Source: Manis javanica
Lineage: Eukaryota > Chordata > Mammalia > Pholidota > Manidae
Assembly: GCF_040802235.1 (NCBI RefSeq)
Contig: NC_133157.1
Coordinates: 87,778,001 to 87,842,000 of the forward strand
Direction: 5' to 3'
Length of the DNA: 64,000 nt
The notes below the pieces were generated by a model. It saw nothing but the letters and a program-made list of their open reading frames with translations. It was not told the origin of the DNA and searched no databases. A program made the position numbers and the translations under genes. This document shows positions 20,188 through 32,867 of this stretch, piece by piece; the stretch's first letter is position 1, and each line of letters opens with the position of its first letter.

Positions 20188-21499
20188 ATTATTGTATCCT
20201 TTAGCTCAGTGATTTGTGTTTGGTGCATTTTTGTATTTTCTGTCTCTTCATTGAAGTCATTGCTTTGTTCATGCACTTTTGGTGAATATTTTTATGACCA
20301 TTATTTAAAATTCTCTATCAGGTAAATCATTTATCTCCATTTTATTAAAGTCTGTTTCATTAAATTCTTATTCTTTTGTTTGGAATACATTCCTCTGTTT
20401 CTTTTTTTTTTTTCCTTTACTCTCTGTGTTGGTTTCTGTGTATTAGATAAAATAGCCATCTCACCCAGTCTTCACAGAGTGGTAACATGTAGGAGATTTA
20501 TCATTCAACCTGGCCTGAGCTATTAGGTTGTCTCTTAAACCTCTTTGGTTTCCCAACCCTCCTACTTTGTTCTTGGTGCCTTTCAGTAGTTAAGGGAGTG
20601 CAGAGACTACCTGGGTTCCACTGGGGAGGACTGCAACTAACACCTAGATACGGGTTGATTGGAAGCTGAATCCTCAGTCAGCAGCTGGGAAGGAAGGTAT
20701 CCCTTCCAGGGATGAACTAGGTGATGGGTATTTTTGCTGGTTTCCTCTGTGCTTATAGAGCTTTGGGAGTTGCTCCTGTGTCCATTAAGGACAGCCTCCT
20801 TTTATCTGCTGCAGTTCTGAGGGATTCATGAATGCAAACCTGTTGACTGTCAGAGCCATGGGATCCATAGGTCCTTTCCTTGGGTGGCAGCCACATAAGC
20901 CTGATCACTAGACATGTGTCCAAGCCTCTTCTAGGCTGATACTTGAAATTTGGAGTGGGCTAGGGGAAGAGAGCAGGGCATCCACAGCCTTCTCTGGTCC
21001 CTGGGGAGGATGCTAGTCAGTCCCTGAATGTATGCTAAATTAGATACCCTCGGGCTGCAGCTTGTAAACTATGCAAATAGACTTTTCAGGGAAACACTAA
21101 AAGATGTGCATTTCTTTGTTCCCTCAGCTCTGAGCACTGGGAAGATAGCCAGTTCAAAACTTCTTTGTTTTCTATCATTCTGTGAATGCAAGTCCTATTG
21201 GCTATCAGAGCCAGATGATCTGAGGATCCATCCCCTTGGGCAGCAGCCATTAAAGCTCGGGAACAGACATGTCTACAGGTTTCTTCTGGGGAAATACTGG
21301 TGATTTGAAGCAGATTAGAGTAATTAAGTGGAAGAGGCCAACTTTAGTTCTTTAATCATAATTAAAATACCTGCTATGAAATCTTTGTTTGCCAAATACA
21401 CTATGTGGGGAAACTTAAAGGCTGTTTCTACTGTTTTTTTTTTTTTTACCCAAATATGGATCACACTTTCTTGTTTCTTTCGAGGTCTTCTAACTTATT

Positions 21500-21763
21500 T
21501 GTAAGTATGGGGAAAGGAAATCCTGGGGCAAAATACCTCTAAAAACCAAAATCAGTCAAAGGGACTGCAATCCAGCACCCTCTCTCTCACCCCCTGCTCC
21601 AGAGGAAGCAAGCAAGCAAGCCCCTCCTCCTTTTAAACTCTCAGGTTTGGACATGCCCTCGATTGCTCAGGCAATTACCCATTGACATGGAGGTGAACTT
21701 CTCTCCACGCCTGAGGATATGCAAATACACTAAAGCCAGGTGAGATAATCTGGAAATGTTACA
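21500..21763. mobile_element. Possible short LTR-like element
   Basis: The 264-bp segment begins TGTAAG and ends TTACA, short inverted ends typical of LTRs, and its composition differs from the flanks. I could not find a matching target duplication (TATT against ATTT) nor a clear TATA/poly(A) pair, so this is tentative. Confidence 0.3.
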
Positions 21764-21839
21764 ATTTTACTAACATTTTTGCACACTGGACATTTTATGT
21801 AATATATTGTAGCAACACTGAATTCTTATTTCTTCCTCC

Positions 21840-23180
21840 TGAGAGTTGTTGTTATTGTTTTGTTTGTTTCTTTAGTAAATTTCTTGGGCTGTATCTGTGG
21901 ATTGTCAGCAACATATGGCTATAGGTGTCTCTGCCCCAATTATTTTCTTATATCTTTATGTCTGGCTTCACAGTTGTTATCAGCCCCTTCTCTGCATGGC
22001 TGGTATTCAGCCACCAGCTGTTTGAGACGGTGCACGAACACCAGGAGCCAGTGAGAAATCCACTATTTGCTGATGGAACTGTGTATGGGCTAAGGCATGC
22101 ATTCAACATGGAAATCTTTTTCAGTGGCATTTATTTTCTGCCGGGTATCTCCACTTTTGGAGTCTCCTGTTCACATGGAATAATGATGGGCTCAGTCACT
22201 AGTCAGGGCTGTTTATGTGCTTTGAGCATGCTCTGGTCTCTGCTGAAACTTGCAGAGTAGCCCTGCTCACCAGGGCCAGACACGCTAGGGGTGTCTCTTG
22301 AGTTGGTTGGGTCAATCCTCCTGTTGTGGCTGAGCCTGACTGCTGTGGGTGGCCTTGTGGGCTAGGCCAAACCTCAGCCTGGCTGCTAGCAAAGACCAAT
22401 CATGCTACTGCTTTGCCTTGGCTTGTGTGACTCTCTATGTAGCTTAAAGACTGGACACATCCCTTGCAGGCATGCTGTAGGCAGGACCAACCCTCAGCCT
22501 TACTGCCAGCTTGATTTATGCAACTGTTGCAGGGCTGGGCATGTTGGGTGGACAAACGTGCAGGGGAATGTCAGGGCAAAGCAAAGAGGGTAGATGGAGA
22601 GCTTCAGAACTGCCTCCCCAGAACATCTCGTCAGCTAGATTGTTGGAAGTCTGGAAAAGTGGCATCTGCCAGCCCTGTGTCCCCCAGAGAGCTCCCTTAG
22701 ACCTCTGCCCCTTCAGCACATTTACTAATGTTAATAAATCTCCTTTCAAACTTCTGCTTCTGGGTCTCACTCTGATCAGCACAGCATGCTGGTCCTCCAT
22801 GAGCAGAAACTCAGCCTGCCATAGCCCTCTAGAGCTCCCTGGCATTGAGCCTCATTGATTTGCAAAGCCCAGTGTTATGGGAGCTCGCCTTCCCAGAGTG
22901 GATCCATTGGGCCATCCATGTGTGCCATGTTTCTGGGCATTTATCTCCTCCCCACTCCTTATGGGTTGGGATGGAGAAAGGGCTTGGATCCCAGTAATGG
23001 CGCTACCCCTTTACCCTTCTGAATGTGGTCTTCTCTTTTTCATTAGTGTAGAAGTTCTGTGTTCTCCCAGTCTTCAGGTCATTTTCATAGTTAGGTGTAT
23101 TCAATGTAGTTAATTCCTCATTGTGTATGTGGGAAGAGGTTAGCCCAGTGACCTCCTCTGCCATCTTTCACCTTTTATTT
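21840..23180. other. Unassigned, probably L1M 5' UTR-like sequence
   Basis: No gene recognised. The stretches at 22.34-22.38 and 22.46-22.51 kb repeat a GGCCAAACCTCAGCCTGGCTG-like phrase of the kind seen in old L1 5' UTRs. Short open frames carry no known motif. Confidence 0.4.
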
Positions 23181-24154
23181 CTTAACAGATTTTAATCTTT
23201 TGAACCAATTCAGGGTCACAGAAAAGCTAAATGGAAAGTACAAAGAATTTCCACATACCTCATGCCTACACAGTTTCCTTCATTATGAATATCCATGTCA
23301 CCCTAGTATATTTGTAACACTCAATAAACCCACACTGACACATCATCATTGTCACCCAAGTGCACAGTTTATATTATGGGTCACTCTTAGTGTTGTACAA
23401 TCAGTGGATTTGGACAAATGTTTAATGGCATGTATCTACCACTGCAGTACCATAAACAATAGATTCACTGACCTAAAAACCTTCTGTGCTCTACATACTC
23501 ACTTCTTCCAGCCCCGAAACTCTGGCAAGCACATATTTTACTGTCTCCATAGTTTGCACTCCCAGAATGTCAGATCATTGGAATCCTGTAGTATATAGGA
23601 TTACAGTTTATAGTATATAGTATATAGTTTTCAGAGTGGCCTCTTTCACTTAGTTATATGTATTTAAGGTTCTTCCATGTCTTTTCATGGGTGGGCAGCT
23701 CTTTTATTTTTAATGCTTGATAATACTCACTATCTAGATGTACGAGTTATTTAACATTCACCTACTGAAGAACATCATGGATGCTTCCAAGTTCTGGTAA
23801 TAGAATAAAGGTTCTATAACCATCCTCTTTGGTTAAATACAAGAAGTGAGATTGCTGGATTGTATGGTAAGAATATATTTAGTTTAGTAAGAAACCACCT
23901 AACTATATTCTAAAGTGGCTGAACCATTTTGCATTCCCACCTGCAGTGAATGAGAGTTCCTGTTGCTTCTTACCCTTATCAGCATGTGGTGGTATCAGTG
24001 TTACAGGTTTTGGCCATTCTAATTGATGTATCGTGGTATCTCATTGTTTTAATTTGCATTACACTGATGACATATGATGTTGAGCATCTTTTCCTCTGCT
24101 TGCTTGCCATCTGTACTTATTTGGTAAAGTCTTGAGATCCTTCTCCAATTTTTT

Positions 24155-25937
24155 TTTAATTTTTTGAGTGTGTTATCATTAATCTACAATTCCATGAAGA
24201 ACATTATGTTTACTAGGCTCTCCCCTACCCCAAGTCCCCCCGACAAACCCCATTACAGTCACTGTCCATCAGCATAGTAAGATGTTGTAGAATCACTACT
24301 TGTCTTCTCTGTGTTGCACAGCCCTCCCCTTTCCCCCACCCCCCACATGATACATGCTAATCTTAATACCCCCTTTCTTCTTCCTTGCCCTTATCCCTCC
24401 CTACCCTCCCATTCTCCCCAGTCTCTTTCCCTTTGGTAACTGTTAGTCCATTCTTGGGTTCTATGATTCTGCTGCTGTTTGGTTCCTTCAGTTTTTCTTT
24501 TCTTATACTCCACAGATGAGTGAAATCATTTGGAATTTGTCTTTCTCCACTTGGCTTGTTTCACTGAACATAATACCCTCTAGCTCCATCCATGTTGTTG
24601 CAAATGGTAGGATTTGTTTTCTTCTTATGGCTGAATAATATTCCATTGTGTATATGTACCACATCTTCTTTATCCATTCATCTACTGATGGACACTTAGG
24701 TTGCTTCCATTTCTTGGCTATTGTAAATAGTGCTGCGATAAACATAGGGGTGCATCTGTCTTTTTCAAACTGGAATGCTGCATCCTTAGGGTAAATTCCT
24801 AGAAGTGGAATTCCTGGGTCAAATGGTATTTCTATTTTGAGCATTTTGAGGAACCTCCATATCGCTTCCACAATGGTTGAACTAATTTACATTCCCACCA
24901 GCAGTGTAGGAGGGTTCCCCTTTCTCCACAACCTCGCCAACATTTGTTGTTGTTTGTCTTTTGGATGGTAGCCATCCTTACTGGTGTGAGGTGATATCTC
25001 ATTGTAGTTTTAATTTGCATTTCTCTCTGATAACTAGCGATGTGTAGCATCTTTTCATGTGTCAGTTGGCCATCTGAATTTCTTCTTTGGAGAACTGTCT
25101 GTTCAGCTCCTGTGCCCATTTTTTAATTGGATGATTTGCTTTTTGTTTGTTGAGGTGCTTGAGCTCTTTATATATTTTGGATGTCAAGCCTTTATCGGAT
25201 CTGTCATTTACGAATATATTCTCCCATACTGTAGGATGCCTTTTTGTTCTCTTGGTGGTGTCCTTTGCTGTACAGAAGCTTTCAGCTTCATATAGTCCCA
25301 CTTGTTCATTTTTGCTTTTGTTTTCCTTGCCCAGGGAGATATGTTCATGAAGAAGTCGCTCATGTTCATGTCCAAGAGATTTTTGCCTATGTTTTTTTCT
25401 AAGATTTTTATGGTTTCATGACTTACATTCAAGTCTTTGATCCATTTCGAATTTACTTTTGTGTATGGGGTTAGACAGTGATCCAGTTTCATTCTCTTAC
25501 ATGTAGCTGTCCAGTTTTGCCAGCGCCATCTGTTGAAGAGACTGTCATTTCCCCATTGTATGTCTATGGCTACTTTATCATATATTAATTGACCAGGTAT
25601 GTTTGAGTTAATGCCTGGAGTCTCTAATCTGTTCCACTGGACTGTGGCTCTGTTCTTGTGCCAGTACCAAATTGTCTTGATTACTATGGCTTTGTAGTAG
25701 AGCTTGAAGTTGGGGAGTGAGATCCCCCCACTTTATTCTTCTTTCTCAGGATTGCTTTGGCTATTTAGGGTCTTTGGTGTTTCTATATTAATTTTTGAAC
25801 TATTTGTTCCAGTTCGTTGAAGAATGTTGTTGGTAATTTGATAAGGATTGCATCTAATCAGTATATTGCTTTGGGCAGGAAGGACATTTTGATGATATTA
25901 ATTTTTCCTCGCCAAGAGCATGGGATGAGTTTCCATC
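24155..25937 (-). mobile_element. 5'-truncated L1 with 12-bp target duplication
   Basis: The L1 3' UTR begins after a T-run at about 24155 and the element ends inside ORF2 at 25937. It is flanked by a perfect direct repeat CTCCAATTTTTT (24143-24154 and 25938-25949), the signature of L1 insertion. ORF2 C-terminus stops at 24503. Several frameshifts lie within it. It is inserted in an older L1M copy in the same orientation. Confidence 0.92.
24503..25492 (-). pseudogene. L1 ORF2 C-terminal third (frameshifted)
   Basis: Three overlapping open pieces (25492-25208, 25301-25062/25119-24832 and 24871-24503) together follow the ORF2 order: an [14 protein letters not shown]-like block, the [14 protein letters not shown] block, a cysteine-bearing segment around [18 protein letters not shown], then YTMEYYSAIRRKQ. 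The pieces are in different frames, so no functional protein results. Confidence 0.85.
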
Positions 25938-26572
25938 CTCCAATTTTTTAATTAAGTTGTTCATCTTATTGCTGGATTTTAGGAGTTTTTATATATTTTG
26001 AATAATAATCCTTTACAAGATATGTCTTTTGCAAGTATTATCTCCAAGTCTATGGCTTATCTACTAATACTCTTGACTACATCTTCACAAGGCATAAGTT
26101 TTTAATTTTCACGAAGTCCAGTTTACCAGCTCATTCTTTCATGAGTTTTGGTGTTATATACAAAAAGTCATCATACTATCCAAAGTCTTCCAGATTTTCT
26201 ACTATTTTATATTCTGGGAGTTTTATATTTGTTTTTTTTTTTGGTATCATTAATCTACAATTACATGAGGAACATTATGTGTACTACACTCCCCCCATCA
26301 CCAAGTCCCCCACGACATACTGCATTGCAGTCACTGTCCATCAGTAGTAAGATGCTGTAGATTCACCACTGTCTTCTCTGTGTTGTACCACCCTCCCAAT
26401 GCCCCCAGCCCGTACATTATGTCTGCTAATAGTAATGCCCCCCCTTTTTTTCTCCCCTTATCCCTTCCTTCCCACCCATCCTCCCCAGTCCCTTTCCATT
26501 TGGTATCTGTTAGTCAATTCTTGGGTTCTGTGAATCTGCTGCTGTTTTGTTCCTTCAGTTTTTGCTTTGTGC

Positions 26573-29500
26573 TTATACTCCACAGATGAGTGAAATCATA
26601 TGATACTTGTCTTTCTCCGCCTGGCTTATTTCACTGGGCCTAATACCCTCTAGCTCCATCCATGTTGTTGCAAATGGTAGGATTTGTTTTCTTCTTATGG
26701 CTGAATAATATTCCATTGTGTATATGTACCACATCTTCTTTATTGATTCATCTACTGATGGACACTTAGGTTGCTTCCATTTCTTGGCTATTGTAAATAG
26801 GGCTGTGATAAACATAAGGGTGTATGTCTTTTCCAAACCGGGCTGCTGCATTCTTAGGGTAAATTCCTAGAAGTGGAATTCCTGGGTAAAATGGTATTTC
26901 TATTTTGAGCATTTTGAGGAACCTCCATACTGCTTTCCACAATGGTTGAACTAATTTACATTCCCACCAGCAGTGTAGGGGGATTCTCCTTTCTCCACAA
27001 CCTTCCCAATATTTGTTGTTGTTTGTCTTTTGGAAGGTGGTGATCCTTACTGGTGTGAGGTGATATCTCATTGTGGTTTTAATTTCCATTTCTCTGATGA
27101 TTAGCAATGTGGAGCATCTTGTCATGTGTCTTTTGGCCATCTGAATTTCTTCTTTGGAGAACTGTCTGTTCAGATCCTGTGCCCATTTTTTAATTGGATG
27201 ATTTGCTTTTTGTTTGTTAAGGTGCATGAGATCTTAATATATTCTCCCGTACTGTAGGATTCCTTTTTGTTCTGCTGATGGTGTTCTTTGCTATACAGAA
27301 GCTTTTCAGCTTGATATAGTCCCGATTGTCCATTTTTGCTTTTGTTTCCCTTGCCCGAGGAGATATGTTCATGAAGAAGATGCTCATGTTTATGTCCAAA
27401 AGATTTTTGCCTATGTTTTCTTCTAAGAGTTTTATGGTTTCATGACTTACATTCAGGTCTTTGATCCATTTTGAATTTACTTTTGTGTATGGGGTTAGAC
27501 AATGATCCAGTTTCATTTTCTTGCATGTAGCTATCCAGTTTTGCCAACACCAGCTGTTGAAGAGGCTGTCATTTGCCCATTATGTGTCCATGGCCCCTTT
27601 ATTATGTATTAATTGACCATATATGCTTGAGTTAATATCTGGACTCTATTCTGTTCCACTGGTCTGTGGGTCTGTTCTTGTGCCAGTACCAAATTGTCTC
27701 AATTACTGTGGCTTTGTAGTAGAGTTTGAAGTTGGGAAGCAAGATCCTCCCTGATTTATTTTTCCTTCTCAAGATTGCTTTGGCTATCCTGGGTCTTTTG
27801 TGGTTCCATATGAATTTTAGAACTATTTGTTCCAGTTTATTGAAGAATGCTGTTGATATTTTGATAGGAATTGCATTGAATCTGTAGATTGCTTTAGGCA
27901 GGATGACCATTTTGACAATATTAATTCTTCCTAGCCAAGAGCATGGGATGAGTTCCCATTTGTTAGTGTCCTCTTTAATTTCTCTTAAGAGTATCTTGTA
28001 GTTTCCAGAGTGTAGGTCTGTCACTTCCTAGGTTAGATTTATTCCTAGGTATTTTATTCTTTTTGATGCAATTGTGAATGGAATTGTTTTCCTGATTTCT
28101 CTTTCTGGCTAGTTCATCGTTAGTGTATAGGAAAGCAACAGATTTCTGTGTATTAATTTTGTATCCTGCAACTTTACTGAATTCAGGTATTAGTTCTAGT
28201 AGTTTTGGAGTGGAGTCTTTAGGATTTTTTATGTACAATATCATGTCATCTGCAAACTGTGACAGTTTGACCTCTTTACTAATCTGGATGCCTTGTATTT
28301 CTTTGTGTTGTCTGATTGCTGTGCCTAGGACCTCCAGTACCATGTTGAATAGATGTGGGAAAGTGGGCATCCTTGTCTTGTTCCCATTCTTAAAGGAAAA
28401 GCTTTCAGCTTCTCGCTATTGAGTATGATGTTAGCTGTGGGTTTATCATATATGGCCTTTATTATGTTGAGGTACTTGCCCACTACCCATTTTGTTGAGA
28501 GTTTTTATCATGAATAGATGTTGAATTTTGTTGAATGCTTTTTCAGCATCTATGGAGATGACCGTGTGATTTTTGTTCTTCTTTTTGTTGATGTGGTAGA
28601 TGATGTTGATCCATTTTCAAATTTTGTGCCATCCTTGCATCCCTGAGATGAATCCCATTTGATCATGGTGCATGATCCTCTTGATGTATTTTTGAATTCA
28701 GTTTGTTAATATTTTGTTGAATATTTTAACATTTATGTTCATCAGGGATATTGGTCTGTGATTTTCTTTTTTGGTGGAATCTTTGCCTGGTTTTGGTATT
28801 AGAGTGATGCTGTCTTCATACAATGAGTTTGGAAGTATTCCCTCTTCTTCTATTTTTTTGAAAACTTTAAGGAGAATGAGTATTATGTCTTCTCTATATG
28901 TCTGATAAAATTCAGTGGTGAATCCATCTGGTATGGGGTTTTTTGATCTTGGGTAGTTTTTTTATTACTGCTTCAATTTCATTGCTGGTAATTGGTCTGT
29001 TTAGATTTTCTGTTTCCTCCTTGCACAGTCTTGGAAGGTTGTATTTTTCTAGGAAGTTGTCCATTTCTTCTAGGTTTTCCAGCTTGTTAGCATATAGATT
29101 CTCATAGTATTCTCTAATAATTCTTTGTATATCTGTGGGGTCTATCATGATTTTTCATTTCTCATTTCGGATTCTGTTGATGTGTGTAGATTCTTTTTTT
29201 CTTTTTAGAAGTCTGGCTAGGGGGTTATCTATTCTGTTGATTTTCTCAAATAACCCACTCTTGGTTTCACTGATTTTTTTCCATTGTTTTGTTGTTCTCA
29301 ATTTCATTTATTTCTTTTCTGATGTTTATTATGTCCTTCCTTCTACTGACTTTTTGACTCATTTGTTTTTCTTTCTCCAGTTTCAATAATTGTGACTGTA
29401 GTCTATTCATTTGGGATTGTTCTTCCTTCTTTAAAAAGGCCTGGATTGCTATATACTTTTCTCTTAGAACTACCTTCGCTGCGTACCACAGAAGTTGGGG

Positions 29501-30367
29501 CTTTGTGCTATTGTCATTTGTCTCCATATATTGCCTGATCTCTATTTTAATTTGGTCATTGATCCATTGATTATTTAGGAGCATGTTGTTAAGCCTCCAT
29601 GTATTTGTGAGCCGTTTTGTTTTGTTTGTACAGTTTATTTCTAGTTTTATACCTTTGTGGTCTGAGATGTTGGTTGGTAGAATTTCAATCTTTTTGAATT
29701 TACTGAGGCTCTTTTTGTGGCCTACTATGTGGTGTATTCTGGAAAATGTTCCATGTGCACTTGTGAAGAATGTGTATCCTGCTGCTTTTGGGTGTAGAGT
29801 TCTGTAGATGTCTGTTAGGTCCATCTGTTCTAGTGTGTTGTTCAGTGCCTCTGTGTCCTTACTTATTTTCTGTCTGGTTGATCTGTCCTTTGGAGTGAGT
29901 GGTGTGTAGAAGTCTCCTAGAATGAATGCATTGCCTTCTATTTCCTCCTTTAATTCTGTTAGTTTTTGTTTCACATATGTAGTTGCTCTTGTGTTGGGTG
30001 AATAGATACTTATAATGGTTATGTCCTCTTGTTGGACTGAACCCTTTATCATTATGTAATGTCCTTTGTCTCTTGTGACTTTCTTTGTTTTAAAGTCTGT
30101 TTTGCCTGATACAAGTACTGCAACATCTGCTTTTTTCTCCCTATTGTTTGCATGAAATATCTTTTTCTATCCCTTGGCTTTTAGTCTGTGTGTATGTCTG
30201 GGTTTGAGGTGAATCTCTTGTAAGCAGCATATAGATGGGTCATGCTTTTTTATCCATTCTATTACTCTGTGTCTTTTGATTGGTGCATTCAGTGCATTTA
30301 CATTTAGGGTGATTACTGAAAGATATGTACTTATTGCCATTGCAGGCTTTAGATTTGTGGTTACCAA
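26573..30367 (-). pseudogene. L1 ORF2, full extent but multiply broken
   Basis: The span is about 3.8 kb, the normal ORF2 length. Open pieces in order are the endonuclease start (30367-30167), the rest of the endonuclease and linker (30052-29267), the early RT part (29148-28912), the RT with FADDMILYI at about 28256-28245, the post-RT part (28024-27632), the C-domain (27516-26766) and the C-terminus (26851-26573). At least six frame breaks separate them. ORF2p normally combines endonuclease and reverse transcriptase for target-primed copying. Confidence 0.9.
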
Positions 30368-30960
30368 AGGTTCAAGGGTAGCTTCTTTACTCTCTAACCA
30401 TCTAACTTAAGTCACTTATTAAGCCATTTTAAACAGTCTGATGATTCTTTATTTCTCTCCCATTCCTCCTCCTCCATTCGTTACATGTTAGGTGTTTTAT
30501 TCTGTACTCTTTTGTGTTTCCTTTGACTGCTTTTGTGATAGTTGATTTTATTTTTTGCCTTTAGTTAGTATTTCTTTGGTCTACTTTCTTTGGTGTGTGT
30601 TTATTTTCTCTGGTGACATCTATTTAGCCTTAGGAGTGCTTCCGTCTAGAGTAGTCCCTCTAAGATACCCTGTAGAGGTGGTTTGTGGGAGGCAAATTCC
30701 TTCACTCTTGCTTGTCTGGGAATTGTTTAATCTCTCCTTCATATTTAAATGATAATCATGCTGGATACAGTATTCTTGGTTCAAGGCCCTTCTGTTTCAT
30801 TGCATTAAATATATCATGCCATTCTCTTCGGGCCTGTAAGGTTTCTGTTGAGAAGTCTGATTATAGCCTGATGGGTTTTCTTTTGTAGGTAGCCTTTTTT
30901 TTTTCTCTCTAGCTGCCTTTAATACTCTGTCCTTGTCCTTGATCTTTGCCATTTTAATTA

Positions 30961-31518
30961 TTATGTGTCGTGGGGTGTTGTCCTCCTTGGGCCCCTTCTT
31001 TTGGGAGTTCTGTGTACTTCTGTGGTCTGAGCAACTATTTCCTCTCCCAGTTTGGGTAAGTTTTCAGCAATTATTTCTTCAAGTACACTTTCTATCGCTT
31101 TTTCTCTCTCTTCTTCTTCTAGTACCCCTATAATGTGGATATTGTTCCTTTTGGATTGGTCCCACAGTTCTCTTAATATTCTTTCATTCATGGAGATCCT
31201 TTTACCTCCCTGTGCATCAGCTTCTCTGTATTCCTGTTCTCTTATTTTTATTCCATTAACAGTCTCTTGCACCTCATCCAGTCTGCTCTTACGTCCTTCC
31301 AGAGATTGTTTCATTTCTTTAATTTCCCTCCTGACTTCATCCTTTAGCTCTTGCATATTTCTCTGCAGATCCATTAACATGGTTATGACCTTTATTTGGA
31401 ATTCTTTTTCAGGAAGATTGGTTATATCTGTCTCCCCTGGCCCTCTGTTGGGGGTTTTCTGGGTGATTCTTGACTGGACCAAAGTCTTCTGCCTTTTCAT
31501 GGTGATAGATGTGGTCAT
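30961..31518 (-). pseudogene. L1 ORF1, truncated by a stop
   Basis: 185 open codons start MTTSITMKRQKTL and include a Lys/Glu-rich coiled-coil region and the IHIIGVLEEEEREKAIE, LEEIIAENLPKLGEE block before the RNA-binding domain. A stop follows RRTTPHD. Beyond it, downstream sequence in another frame still encodes MAKIKDKDRVLKAARE and ETLQARREWHDIF, the usual C-terminal blocks. So one frame break separates the two halves. Confidence 0.88.
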
Positions 31519-31544
31519 AGGCAGATGGTGCTTGTGTTAGCTTG

Positions 31545-32867
31545 GGGAACAAAGTCCCTTCCTGCTTTCTGGTCACTTTGCCCTTCTCTGCTGCCTCTGG
31601 GAGCCACCCGCACCCCGGGAGCATCCTCCGCATTAATCCCGGTTTGCCATGTGTGGGGCAGCCCTTGGGGCATCCCAAAGCCCCGCAGGGAGTGGCAGTT
31701 GTTGTGCCCCGTTTCCTTGAGTCCCCCGTGTGGAGCCGCAGTCACCAGCCTCAGTTGAGAGATACAAGAGCCAAACAGGTCTTTATTGCTAGTTCGAACT
31801 AGGGTCTCAGTGGCCCATCAAAACACAGGACTCGGTCTGAGACCTTGAACAAAGTTCCCCTTTTGCTTTTATACACTTGGAAACTGGGCGTGGCTTGAGC
31901 GGGAAACTTCTTACAGAACAAAACGGAGGAACATAGTTATTCAAGATGGGGGACACAAAATGGAGGCACATAGTTATTCAAGATGGAGGACACAAAATGG
32001 AGGCAGGGGGTCATGTTAACCTTCCAGGGGTCCCACACAGGCACACCGGTGTGTTCTGCGAGAATGGCGCCCCTTTACCCCTTGGCCCGGCTTCCTATAA
32101 CTCTGCCAGGCAGCTCCGTGCTGGTGGCGGCCTCTGGGTCTGGCCCAGGTAGCTGCTCACTGGGAAGAGACTCTGGGGCAGTTGCTGTGGGCTGGGCCAC
32201 TCTCTGCCTGCTTGGCCACTGTGGCGGGGCAGCGCTGGCCAGGGGGAACAAATGGCAGGCTGCTTATCGCTGTGAGGGACTTCAGAGCTGTGTCGCCACC
32301 CAGGGGGTTAGGGCACCTGAAGTTCCTCAGTATTCCCAGCCAGCTGGGCTGAGTGTGCTGTGACCATTCTGTCCAACTGTTAAGTCCCTGTTCCTTTAAG
32401 AGTTTCATAAAGCACCCACTTTTCTTTTGTCCCAGTGTAGCCAGCTGTGGGAACCCGCTTGCAGATTTTACTTGTCCGTTTCTCTAGTATCCAGTACCCC
32501 ATGCAATGTGTCTGTCCTCCCAGTTCAGATTACTGGGGCTGGTTATTTAGCAGTCCTGGGCTCCCACTCCCTCCGCACTGTGACTCCTTTCCTCCCACCG
32601 GAGAGCTGGGGTGGGGGGAGCACTCGGGTCTGCCGGGTTGTGGCTGTGTATCTTACCCCGTTCATGAGATGCTGAGTTCTTGCAGATGTAGATGTAGCCT
32701 GACTGTTGTACTATCTTCTGGTCTCTGTTAGGCGAAGTTGTATTTGTTGTGTTTTCAATAATATGTATTGTTGTGTTTTTAATAACATATGTAATAATAT
32801 ATATGGAGGAGATTTCCGCTGCCCTACTCACGCTGCTGTCTTGGCTCCTCCTTCTCTTGTTCTTTAT
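31545..32867 (-). promoter_or_regulatory. L1 5' UTR with (decayed) internal promoter
   Basis: About 1.3 kb upstream of ORF1 in the full-length L1. L1 5' UTRs carry an internal RNA polymerase II promoter. Here the YY1-type site at the very end is mutated (CAAGACAGC in place of CAAGATGGC) and CpGs are depleted compared with 60-150, so activity is unlikely. The start matches positions 306 downwards. Confidence 0.7.

Larger units (their letters stand above)
18300..21480 (-). mobile_element. Composite of old L1M/HAL1-type ORF1 and 5' UTR sequence
   Basis: The minus strand holds ORF1-type sequence in two partial copies (18.34-18.79 and 19.06-19.66 kb, resuming at 20.19 kb after an LTR), followed by a 5' UTR-like stretch to about 21.4 kb. 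The absence of ORF2 sequence suits a HAL1-like (ORF1-only) element or 5' L1M fragments; I cannot separate these. It is interrupted by the solo LTR at 19667-20187. Confidence 0.6.
23200..26225 (-). mobile_element. Old L1M 3' part, split by a younger L1
   Basis: Diverged minus-strand L1 3' UTR and ORF2 C-terminal sequence runs 23.2-24.15 kb and resumes in register at 25.95-26.22 kb (CTTATTGCTGGATTTTAGGAG onward). The interruption is the younger L1 at 24155-25937. No usable reading frame remains. Confidence 0.75.
26226..32867 (-). mobile_element. Near full-length L1, about 6.6 kb, inactivated
   Basis: On the minus strand the order is 5' UTR (32867 to about 31.52 kb), ORF1, inter-ORF spacer (30.38-30.9 kb), ORF2 (30367-26573), 3' UTR and A-tail (plus-strand T-run at about 26230-26243). 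The 5' end reads GGAGGAGCCAAGACAGCAGC, matching the young copy at 306 but with the CAAGATGGC core mutated. Both ORFs are broken. No matching target duplication is evident: the left flank is L1M ORF2 sequence and the right flank resembles L1M inter-ORF sequence. Confidence 0.9.

Noticed and set aside
31052-31540. 162-codon plus-strand open frame
   Set aside because: It is the antisense shadow of the L1 ORF1 fragment.
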